Shown here: one piece after another, positions 1 through 5,264 of the stretch
How the letters are laid out: every line of letters begins with the position of its first letter
How positions within the stretch are numbered: the first letter of the stretch is position 1
From: Klenkia sp.
GTDB taxonomy: Bacteria; Actinomycetota; Actinomycetes; Mycobacteriales; Geodermatophilaceae
Assembly: GCA_025966215.1 (NCBI GenBank)
Contig: JAOPVM010000268.1
Location: forward strand, 1 to 10,439
Length of the DNA: 10,439 nt
Direction: 5' to 3'
Made by a program: the position numbers and the translations under genes
Notes under the pieces: model-generated
The model's input: only the letters and a program-made list of their open reading frames with translations
Told to the model about the DNA's origin: nothing
Databases searched by the model: none

Positions 1-339
1 GACGACCAGTGGCGGCTGCATCCCCCGGGGGCGGCTCAGCGCGGTGTGCAGGACCGCGCGGTCCTCGGTCACGTTGACGTGCTCACCGGCGAACACCCCC
101 TGCAGCCGGTCGAGCACGCCGGTCTGCTCGGCGAGTTGGCCCAGCAGGGCCAGGGTCTCGTCGGTGACCAGGTTCTTCGACAGGTCGACGTGCAGGTCGG
201 CGACGTCCAGGGTGAGCCGCTCGGCGCGTCCCGGGTCCTCGGCGAACCACGCCCGCAGGTCCCGGGTCCCGGCGTCCCGGTGCGCCTGCAGGGCCGACCA
301 GGCGGCGGTCGTGGTCGGGTCGTGCGAGGCGGCAGCCAC
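1..339 (-). CDS. pgi: Glucose-6-phosphate isomerase, N-terminal part (cut by window edge)
   Basis: Cytosolic enzyme interconverting glucose 6-phosphate and fructose 6-phosphate in glycolysis and gluconeogenesis. Only the first 113 codons are visible, against about 550 residues for the family, so the sugar-binding signature motifs and the catalytic Glu and Lys lie outside the window. The visible part matches the family N terminus: [10 protein letters not shown] at residues 52-61 and [10 protein letters not shown] at 92-101, followed by the Arg-Pro stretch typical before the first Rossmann-like domain. I chose the GTG at 339 because a GGAG Shine-Dalgarno (345-348) sits 5 bases upstream and the protein then begins with a normal family leader. 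It lies 54 bases downstream of the potassium-channel gene on the same strand. A perfect hairpin and a TAGCGT box in that gap suggest it has its own control. The family call is secure; only the exact start is open. Confidence 0.93.
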   Translation of the reverse strand, partial: MAAASHDPTTTAAWSALQAHRDAGTRDLRAWFAEDPGRAERLTLDVADLHVDLSKNLVTDETLALLGQLAEQTGVLDRLQGVFAGEHVNVTEDRAVLHTALSRPRGMQPPLVV

Positions 340-354
340 GTCAGCTCCAGGGAG

Positions 355-376
355 GTCGGGGATCGTCGTCCCCGAC
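355..376 (-). terminator. Perfect 8-bp inverted repeat between the channel gene and pgi
   Basis: The arms GTCGGGGA (355-362) and TCCCCGAC (369-376) are exactly complementary, with a 6-base loop (363-368). The structure begins 18 bases past the channel stop codon and ends 7 bases before the pgi Shine-Dalgarno. It could terminate the six-gene operon, since actinobacterial terminators often lack a U-tract and there is none here. It could equally be a leader hairpin affecting pgi translation. The sequence shows the repeat; its role is inferred. Confidence 0.45.
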
Positions 377-380
377 GCTA
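375..380 (-). promoter_or_regulatory. Possible -10 box for pgi
   Basis: On the minus strand the hexamer is TAGCGT, fitting the actinobacterial vegetative pattern TAnnnT. It would start transcription about 29 bases before the pgi GTG, leaving room for the visible Shine-Dalgarno. No convincing -35 hexamer is found 16-18 bases upstream, so the call is weak. The box overlaps the outer edge of the 355-376 inverted repeat. Confidence 0.25.
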
Positions 381-393
381 GGGCAGCCCCCGG

Positions 394-828
394 TCAGCCG
401 CGCGCGCGGCTGGACCCCGAGGCGGCGCCCCGGTGGCCCGTGGCCGTGCGGAGATCGCGCTGGATCTGCCGCAGGAGGCGTAGCTGCTCGTCGACGTCGG
501 CGGCGAGGTCCTCCTGCTCCTCGTGGGTGAAGTCGTCGTGCGTGCGGATCACCACCGCGGCGATCCGGCCGACGATGACGCCGATCCCGATGATCCCGGC
601 GAACATCGTCAGCACGGCGATCACCCGGCCCGGCACCGTCGTCGGGGAGAGGTCGCCGTAGCCGACCGTCGTGGTGGTCGTGAAGGCCCACCAGACCGAG
701 TCGCCGAAGCCCCACTGCTCCACCCGGCCCACCCCGAGCGCGGACGCCAGCACGGAGGTCAGGTACACCCCGATCGCCAGCGGCGTGCGGTTGGCACAGG
801 CGATCAGCCCGTTCACGAACCTGCTCAT
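394..828 (-). CDS. Two-helix potassium channel (KcsA-like, Ion_trans_2 type)
   Basis: A 144-residue inner-membrane K+ channel subunit, expected to work as a tetramer. It has helix 1 at about 17-33, a pore helix at about 42-53 and the selectivity filter TVGYGD at 54-59, the canonical K+ signature. Helix 2 spans about 68-94 and is glycine-rich around 78-83, where a gating hinge would lie. The cytosolic tail at about 102-128 is charged with a heptad-like Leu/Ile pattern and probably forms a tetrameric bundle as in KcsA. There is no voltage sensor or RCK domain. The ATG at 828 has a GAGGGAG Shine-Dalgarno (834-840) that overlaps the SpeE stop codon 10 bases upstream, implying coupled expression as the last gene of the operon. 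Intracellular polyamines are known blockers of several K+ channels, so the pairing with SpeE is suggestive. The filter makes the channel call very safe; the physiological role is unknown. Confidence 0.93.
   Translation of the reverse strand: MSRFVNGLIACANRTPLAIGVYLTSVLASALGVGRVEQWGFGDSVWWAFTTTTTVGYGDLSPTTVPGRVIAVLTMFAGIIGIGVIVGRIAAVVIRTHDDFTHEEQEDLAADVDEQLRLLRQIQRDLRTATGHRGAASGSSRARG
395..412. repeat. Perfect 18-bp palindrome at the end of the channel gene
   Basis: CAGCCGCGCGCGCGGCTG reads identically on both strands. It covers the last codons of the channel gene, starting one base inside the stop triplet. As RNA it would fold into a 7-bp GC hairpin with a 4-base loop. It could contribute to 3' end formation together with the 355-376 hairpin, or be chance in a CG-rich context. 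Confidence 0.4.
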
Positions 829-838
829 CCCGACTCCC

Positions 839-2395
839 TCATCCCTGGTAGCCCTGCCGCATGTCCTCGACGATCCGGGGCCGGTCCAGCGTGCTGGGCG
901 TCAGCCGCTGGGGGGCCCGGTCGGCGGGGAAGACGCCGGCCGCGCCCAGCACGGCGGCGTCGAGGAAGCGGGTCGGCGGCAGCCGGTCCGAGAGCCCCAG
1001 CTCCGGGGCGACGTCCCCGGCCTGGGCGAGCACGAAGCCCCAGTCGCCGAAGCTCGGCACGTCGACGTGGAACGGGGTGCCGGCCAACCCGGCGCTGTCC
1101 ACGGTGCTCACCGTCCGCCAGAACGCCGTGGGGGTGGAGTACGGGCTGCCGGCCTGCACGGTCACCAGCGCGCCGGGGGCCAGGACGCCGCCGACCAGGC
1201 CGTAGAACTCGGTCGAGTACAGCCGCCCGAGCGCCGGGGTGTCGGGGTCGGGCATGTCCACGACGACGGCGTCGAAGGACTCCCCGCGGGCCTCGCGCAG
1301 CCAGCTGAAGGCGTCCTCGACGACGACCTGCACCCGGGGGTCGTCCAGCGCGCGGTCGTTGAGGTCGGCCAGCCGGGTGCGGGCCAGCTCCAGGACGGCG
1401 GGGTCCAGCTCGACCTGCACGACCTCCTCGACCGAGGGCACCCGCAGCGCCTCCCGGGCCGCCAACCCGTCGCCCCCGCCCAGGATGAGCACCCGCCGCG
1501 GGTCGCGGGCCAGCGCCGGGTGCACCAGCGACTCGGTGTAGCGGTGCTCGTCGACGCTGGAGAACTGCAGGTCGCCGTCCAGGTAGAGCCGGACGTCGTC
1601 GCCCCGCTGGGTGACCACGACGTCCTGGTACCGCGACCGCTCGGCGGCGACCACCGGGTCGTCGTACAGCCGCTGGCGGGCCCCGACCTCGATGTCTCCG
1701 GCCCGCCAGAGCAGCGCGCCGAGGAGCGTGGCGGCGGCCAGCAGGGCGCCGGTCGCCGTCCGCCGGGCCCGGGGGGTGAGCTGGTGGCGCACCAGCACCG
1801 AGGCGACGAGGGCGGCCGCGACCAGGTTGACCAGCCCGGTCAGCGCCGCCCCGCGCACCTGCCCGGCCAGCGGCAGCAGCAGGAAGGGCCAGGCCAGGCC
1901 GCCGAGCAGGGCCCCGGCGTAGTCGGCGGCGTTCAGGTCGGCCAGCAGCCGACCGCTGCCCTCGGCGTCCACCCCGTCGGCGTCGCGCTGCAGCAGCGTC
2001 ATCAGCAGCGGCACCTCGGCGCCGACGAGCACGCCGATCACCGCGGTGCCCAGGACGAGGACCGCGCCGCTGGCCCCGTAGAAGCTGAACGTCACGTAGA
2101 GGGTGACGGCGGACAGCCCGCCGACCACACCGAGCAGGATCTCCACCGCGACGAAGGTCGCCGCGGCGTGCCCGAGGAGGGGCTTGACCAGCAGCGCCCC
2201 CACCCCGAGGGCAGCCACGAACCCGGCGACGATCAGCGAGGTCTGGGTGATCCCTCCCCCGGCCAGGCTGGCCGACAGGGTGAGCAGGACCAGCTCGTAG
2301 ACCAGCCCGCACGCGGCGCAGACGGCGACGGCGGCCAGCAGCAGCGGCCGGTACCAGCGCAGTGGCCGGACCGTCTCCTGCACGGGCGCCGCCAC
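839..2395 (-). CDS. speE: Membrane-anchored spermidine synthase-like aminopropyltransferase
   Basis: A 518-residue protein in two halves. Residues about 17-230 form roughly seven hydrophobic helices. Residues about 235-518 are a soluble Rossmann-fold spermidine synthase domain that would transfer an aminopropyl group from decarboxylated S-adenosylmethionine to a polyamine. Active-site landmarks are all present: RYQD (255-258), LDG..Q (272-277), DE..YTE (282-288), nucleotide loop GGGDG (306-310), VELDP (328-332), EDA (360-362), and the D380/D383 pair in VVVDMPDPD followed by LYS..FY. Classical SpeE proteins are about 280-310 residues and soluble; this long membrane form is the usual one beside DUF350 genes and resembles M. 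tuberculosis Rv2601 (from memory). The GTG start at 2395 lies 7 bases after the DUF350 stop, with only a weak Shine-Dalgarno, so translation probably depends on coupling. No S-adenosylmethionine decarboxylase is visible nearby, so the true acceptor (putrescine, another amine or a membrane-associated one) is unproven. Confidence 0.88.
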   Translation of the reverse strand: MAAPVQETVRPLRWYRPLLLAAVAVCAACGLVYELVLLTLSASLAGGGITQTSLIVAGFVAALGVGALLVKPLLGHAAATFVAVEILLGVVGGLSAVTLYVTFSFYGASGAVLVLGTAVIGVLVGAEVPLLMTLLQRDADGVDAEGSGRLLADLNAADYAGALLGGLAWPFLLLPLAGQVRGAALTGLVNLVAAALVASVLVRHQLTPRARRTATGALLAAATLLGALLWRAGDIEVGARQRLYDDPVVAAERSRYQDVVVTQRGDDVRLYLDGDLQFSSVDEHRYTESLVHPALARDPRRVLILGGGDGLAAREALRVPSVEEVVQVELDPAVLELARTRLADLNDRALDDPRVQVVVEDAFSWLREARGESFDAVVVDMPDPDTPALGRLYSTEFYGLVGGVLAPGALVTVQAGSPYSTPTAFWRTVSTVDSAGLAGTPFHVDVPSFGDWGFVLAQAGDVAPELGLSDRLPPTRFLDAAVLGAAGVFPADRAPQRLTPSTLDRPRIVEDMRQGYQG

Positions 2396-2402
2396 CGTCG
2401 GC

Positions 2403-2846
2403 TCAGGACAGCGCGGCGGCGTTGACCATGCCGATGGCGAACAGGCTGGCCGCGACCGCCCAGGCTGCGCCGCTCATCCGCTCCTCGTCGACGATCGCCC
2501 GGAGGTGCCCGGGCACGAACGCGTCGAGCACGCGCAGCGCGACCGCCTGCAGCACGACCCCCAGGACGCCGTACACCGCGGAGTCCACCAGGCCCTGGAG
2601 CAGCTCGTCGGAGCTGGTCATGATGGAGGTGGTGACGATGACGGCCAGCGCGAGGTGGTTGGCCGCGAGCAGGATCGCCGCATTGGGCTTGCGGTCGGTG
2701 TAGACCTGCGTGCGCAGGTTGCCCGGCGTCAGCAGGTCCAGGGCCAGGAAGCCCAGGCCCAGCACGGCGATGCCGACGACGGAGTAGAGCAGCGTGGCGA
2801 CGACACCGTCGCCCAGCGCGCTGCCGTCCAGGGATCCGAAGGTCAC
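2403..2846 (-). CDS. DUF350 four-helix inner-membrane protein
   Basis: A 147-residue membrane protein of unknown biochemical function with two tandem DUF350 units. Unit one has helices at about 15-38 and 54-77; unit two at about 85-108 and 125-146. Each first helix ends in the same turn (LTPGNL at 39-44, FVPGHL at 110-115) followed by a charged cytosolic-type loop (TDRKPN, VDEERM), so the internal duplication can be read directly. The GTG at 2846 has an AGGAG Shine-Dalgarno (2853-2857) 6 bases upstream. It lies between the DUF4247 lipoprotein gene (34 bases upstream) and the SpeE gene (7 bases downstream). DUF350 genes are known to co-occur with spermidine synthase-like, DUF4178 and channel genes, which points to a shared membrane complex or pathway. 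The family is clear; the activity is not known. Confidence 0.87.
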   Translation of the reverse strand: MTFGSLDGSALGDGVVATLLYSVVGIAVLGLGFLALDLLTPGNLRTQVYTDRKPNAAILLAANHLALAVIVTTSIMTSSDELLQGLVDSAVYGVLGVVLQAVALRVLDAFVPGHLRAIVDEERMSGAAWAVAASLFAIGMVNAAALS

Positions 2847-2880
2847 GGGGCGCTCCTGCTCTCGCGGGTGGGGGGTGCGG

Positions 2881-3303
2881 TCACTTGCCGTCTCCGGGGC
2901 CGCCGTCGCCGCCGCCGGAGGCCGGCGAACCCGGCCGGAACCCGGAGCCCAGGAACGCGTAGTAGCCGCTGCTGTAACGGCCCTCGACGTCCTCGACCCG
3001 GACCGTGCTGCCCTGCGTGGCGGTGGTGACGACGACGATGTCGTCGTCGTAGCGCAGGTACTCCGCGCCGCCGTCGCTCTGCCGGGCTGCCGGTGGCGCG
3101 GCCTCGGCGATGTCGGCGGTCGTGGTGCCGACCGGGTCGGGTGAGGAGAAGCTCTCCCCGTCGGAGTCGCTGCCGGTGGAGGTGTAGGTGTCCCGGATGA
3201 AGCTCTGGGGGCTGCCGCCCGACCCGCAGCCGGCCAGCACCGGGGCGGCGGTCAGGAGCGCGGCGGTCAGGAGGGCGGCGGGAAGGGCGCGTCGGGTGCT
3301 CAT
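2881..3303 (-). CDS. DUF4247 lipoprotein
   Basis: A 140-residue predicted secreted lipoprotein. It has a basic N terminus (MSTRR), a hydrophobic stretch at 6-24 and a lipobox VLAGC with the lipidated Cys at 26, so it should be anchored on the outer face of the membrane. The mature part carries the DUF4247 core: SFIRDTY (34-40), YLRYDDDIVVV (82-92) and VRVEDVEGRY (101-110), followed by YYAFLG. It ends in a flexible Gly/Pro/Asp-rich tail (about 120-140). The start is the ATG at 3303, whose ATGA overlaps the stop of the DUF2617 gene by 4 bases. A longer reading frame upstream (to 3384) is rejected because it would overlap DUF2617 heavily and spoil the signal peptide. It resembles M. tuberculosis Rv2599 in order and type (from memory). 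No enzymatic motif is visible, and the function is unknown. Confidence 0.85.
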   Translation of the reverse strand: MSTRRALPAALLTAALLTAAPVLAGCGSGGSPQSFIRDTYTSTGSDSDGESFSSPDPVGTTTADIAEAAPPAARQSDGGAEYLRYDDDIVVVTTATQGSTVRVEDVEGRYSSGYYAFLGSGFRPGSPASGGGDGGPGDGK

Positions 3304-3809
3304 GCCGGGCTCCAGTCGCTGTGCGTGGTGACGACGTCGCTGGTGTCGACACCCGGGTAGAGGTGCCAGGTCTGCCAGGTCCAACCGGTGTCGGTCGCGG
3401 CGCCGGTCAGAGCGGTGAGGGCGGCGGCGTGGCCGGGGAACGCCGCGACCAGCCAGTCGGGCCGCCCGGCGGCCCGGGCCCGGAGGTCGGCGACCCGATC
3501 GGCCAGCTCACCGGCGGACACCTGCTCCACGGTGGACGTGAAGCGGTACCCGGGTCGGTCGGCACGGCCGGGCAGCAGGTCGCCGCCGTCGGCCACCGCG
3601 TCGCAGGAGACCTGCTCGGTGCGGGTCCGACCGTCCCGGCGGGCGGTGACCACGTGCGAGGCACCGAGCACGGTGAGCTCGAGCTCACCGCCCCGACCGT
3701 CGGTCAGCGTGGTGGTGGCCAGCCCGGCCGGGGCCGGGGCGTCCAGCAGCAGGCCCAGCGCCGCGGCGGCCACGTCCCGGGTGGGGACGGCGAGGTCCAG
3801 CGCCGTCAC
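3300..3809 (-). CDS. DUF2617 family soluble protein
   Basis: A 169-residue, probably cytosolic protein without membrane segments or a signal peptide. The sequence fits DUF2617: the N-terminal LDLAVPTRDV, a beta-rich middle with ELELTVLGASHVVTA, the cysteine-containing VSCDAV, a central DWLVAAFPG block with many Ala, and the strongly conserved end TWHLYP (140s) followed by VVTTHSDWSP. The GTG at 3809 forms a 4-base GTGA overlap with the stop of DUF4178, which decides the start. The frame is open 23 codons further upstream, but that stretch lies inside DUF4178 and looks non-native. The gene also ends in an ATGA overlap with the lipoprotein gene. The biochemical role is unknown. The position between two envelope proteins in a coupled operon suggests it acts with them, possibly as a cytosolic partner. 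Confidence 0.84.
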   Translation of the reverse strand: MTALDLAVPTRDVAAAALGLLLDAPAPAGLATTTLTDGRGGELELTVLGASHVVTARRDGRTRTEQVSCDAVADGGDLLPGRADRPGYRFTSTVEQVSAGELADRVADLRARAAGRPDWLVAAFPGHAAALTALTGAATDTGWTWQTWHLYPGVDTSDVVTTHSDWSPA

Positions 3810-4402
3810 GAGCCGGGCTGCGCGTGGTAGACGGTCAGCTCGGCGGGGGTCACCCGCCGGCCGGTGGAGACCTCCCACGACTGGGTGGGTGCCCAGCGCT
3901 CGAACGCCAGCAGACCCGTCTTGTCCCGGGTGGCGTAGTCCGCGTAGTCCACGGTGCCCGTGGGCGGGGTGCCGGTGGTGCCCTCGGAGCGGAAGGCGGC
4001 CTGGCCGCGCTCCACCTGCCGGTGCACCACGTCGTTCACCACGACGTCACCACCGGGCACCAGGTCGGTGCCCTCGACCCGCTGCCAGAGGGTCAGCTCC
4101 AGGTCACCCTCGTCGTCCTCGACGGTGAGCCACCGGCGGCCGGTGGAACCGTCCAACAGGTGCTCGTACCAGCTCACACCACCCTCGGTCATCGTGATGG
4201 TGCCGCGCACGACGTGGTCGATCCCGGCGTAGGTGATCACGTCGGCGACCCCGATCTTCATCGGGTCCCAGGTGTCGGGAAGGTCGGCGAGCGGGTCGAC
4301 CCGGCCGGGGCTGGGACGACGGGTCCGGCGGTTGCGCAGCACGAGCACCGCGATGACGGCCACGGCCGCGATCAGCAGCACGACGAGCAGGAACTCGGTC
4401 AC
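3806..4402 (-). CDS. DUF4178 protein with one N-terminal membrane anchor
   Basis: A 198-residue protein with a single hydrophobic helix at 3-23, followed by a basic stop-transfer segment (RNRRTRR, 23-29) that places the bulk in the cytosol. The DUF4178 domain runs from about 46 to 192: KIGVADVITYAG (49-60), VVRGTITMTEGGVSWYEHLL (64-83), RRWLTVEDDEGDLELTLW (89-106), and the C-terminal SWEVSTGRRVTPAEL. The domain is beta-rich, and a role in binding a small ligand or lipid headgroup is possible but unproven. It is the first gene of the six-gene operon. The GTG at 4402 has a GGAGG Shine-Dalgarno (4411-4415) 8 bases upstream. Its stop overlaps the next start by 4 bases. The family is well supported; the function is unknown. 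Confidence 0.84.
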   Translation of the reverse strand: MTEFLLVVLLIAAVAVIAVLVLRNRRTRRPSPGRVDPLADLPDTWDPMKIGVADVITYAGIDHVVRGTITMTEGGVSWYEHLLDGSTGRRWLTVEDDEGDLELTLWQRVEGTDLVPGGDVVVNDVVHRQVERGQAAFRSEGTTGTPPTGTVDYADYATRDKTGLLAFERWAPTQSWEVSTGRRVTPAELTVYHAQPGS

Positions 4403-4441
4403 CGGGAGGTCCTCCAGCAGGTCGACGACGGGCCGACCGAG

Positions 4442-4470
4442 ACCGTAGCGAACCCCAACGTCGGGGTCAC
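4442..4470 (-). promoter_or_regulatory. Candidate vegetative promoter of the six-gene operon
   Basis: Minus strand: -35 GTGACC (4465-4470), a 17-base spacer, and -10 TACGGT (4442-4447). The -10 fits TAnnnT and the -35 matches four of six positions of TTGACA. The predicted start near 4435 leaves a leader of about 33 bases that contains the GGAGG site of the DUF4178 gene. The 92-base gap 4403-4494 holds nothing else apart from the overlapping stem-loop at 4452-4467. Confidence 0.4.
4452..4467 (-). terminator. Short stem-loop after the dehydrogenase gene
   Basis: ACCCC and GGGGT arms flank a 6-base centre. On minus-strand RNA a further G-U pair extends the stem to six pairs around an ACGU loop. 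It starts 28 bases past the dehydrogenase stop, where a terminator is expected, but there is no U-tract. It lies inside the spacer of the candidate promoter at 4442-4470, so it may instead be a regulatory palindrome. Confidence 0.3.
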
Positions 4471-4494
4471 GGCTGGTGCCGGCCGGTCACCGGG

Positions 4495-5241
4495 TCAGAA
4501 CTGCACCCCGCGGGTCAGCGCGCCGTCGACGACCAGGTTGGTGCCGGTGGTGAAGCTGGACACCGGGCTGGCCAGGAAGACCACGGCGGCGGCCATCTCG
4601 GCCGGCGTGCCCATCCGCCCGGTCGGGTTCAGCGCCAGCGAGTCGGCGTACAGCTGGGGCTGCCCGCCCTCGATCTGCTCCCAGACGCCGCCGGGGAAGT
4701 ACGTGTTGCCCGGCGAGACGGTGTTGGCCCGGATGCCCTCGCCGGCCAGCTGGAAGGCCAGGCCCTGCACGTAGTGCACGATCGCGGCCTTCATCACCCC
4801 GTAGGGCCCGGACGCGAAGTCCACCTCCCGCCCGGAGACGCTGGAGATCGCCACCAGTGCCGCCGACGACGAGGCCCGCAGGTGCGGCAGCGCCGCGGTC
4901 GCCAGCCGGACGGTGCCCATCAGGTCGGTCTGGAAGGAGGCCTGCCAGTTCTCCTCGGTGTCGGGGATGGCCAGCGCGCTGACGTTGGCCACGACGACGT
5001 CGATGCCGCCCAGCCGGGCGGCCGCCGCCTCGACCCAGGCGGTGAGCGCCGGGCCGTCGGCGACGTCCAGCGGGGTGCCGGTGGCGCCGAGCTCGGCCGC
5101 GGTGGCCGCGACCACGGCGGCGTCCCGGGCGCAGAACTCCACCTGCGCCCCCTCGGCCAGGAATGCCTCGACGACGGCGCGGCCGATGCCGCGGGTGCCG
5201 CCGGTGACGAGCACGCGGGAGCCGGTCAGCTTCAGGTCCAC
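4495..5241 (-). CDS. Short-chain dehydrogenase/reductase (classical SDR)
   Basis: A 248-residue cytosolic NAD(P)H-dependent oxidoreductase of the classical SDR type, full length for the family. The cofactor glycine motif is TGGTRGIG (13-20), with an Asp at 59 (PLDV) near the adenine. The usual NNAG motif is modified to ANVSA (85-89). The catalytic triad is Ser134 in ISSVSG, Tyr147 and Lys151 in YGVMK, followed by VSPG (175-178). The C terminus has the usual TGTNLVVDGA. Arg at 17 and 40 hint at NADP(H) preference, which is inference. The GTG at 5241 has an AGAGGA site (5248-5253) 6 bases upstream. It follows the acetamidase gene by 23 bases on the same strand, so the two are probably one transcript. 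The substrate cannot be told from sequence. Confidence 0.9.
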   Translation of the reverse strand: MDLKLTGSRVLVTGGTRGIGRAVVEAFLAEGAQVEFCARDAAVVAATAAELGATGTPLDVADGPALTAWVEAAAARLGGIDVVVANVSALAIPDTEENWQASFQTDLMGTVRLATAALPHLRASSSAALVAISSVSGREVDFASGPYGVMKAAIVHYVQGLAFQLAGEGIRANTVSPGNTYFPGGVWEQIEGGQPQLYADSLALNPTGRMGTPAEMAAAVVFLASPVSSFTTGTNLVVDGALTRGVQF

Positions 5242-5264
5242 GGTGGTTCCTCTCGGGGTGGGGG

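Noticed and set aside
671..2425. A 584-codon plus-strand open frame opposite the SpeE-like gene, and a 495-codon minus-strand frame at 825-2312
   Set aside because: Both are out of frame with the SpeE gene, whose motifs and membrane helices are unambiguous. The alternatives are compositionally biased and motif-free.
3304..3384. Upstream extension of the DUF4247 gene by 27 codons
   Set aside because: It would bury the signal peptide and lipobox behind a His/Arg-rich leader. The ATGA overlap at 3300-3303 gives a better start.
394..4402. Tellurite/Ter-type stress island joining the six-gene operon with the TerC-family gene
   Set aside because: The TerC-like protein is of the Alx type, lies over 5 kb away behind unrelated genes, and no TerD/TerZ-type proteins are present.
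4405..4415. GGAGG-T-CCTCC inverted repeat covering the DUF4178 Shine-Dalgarno as a translational switch
   Set aside because: The single central base cannot form a hairpin loop, and opening the stem leaves too few pairs. It is likely a by-product of the ribosome site sequence.
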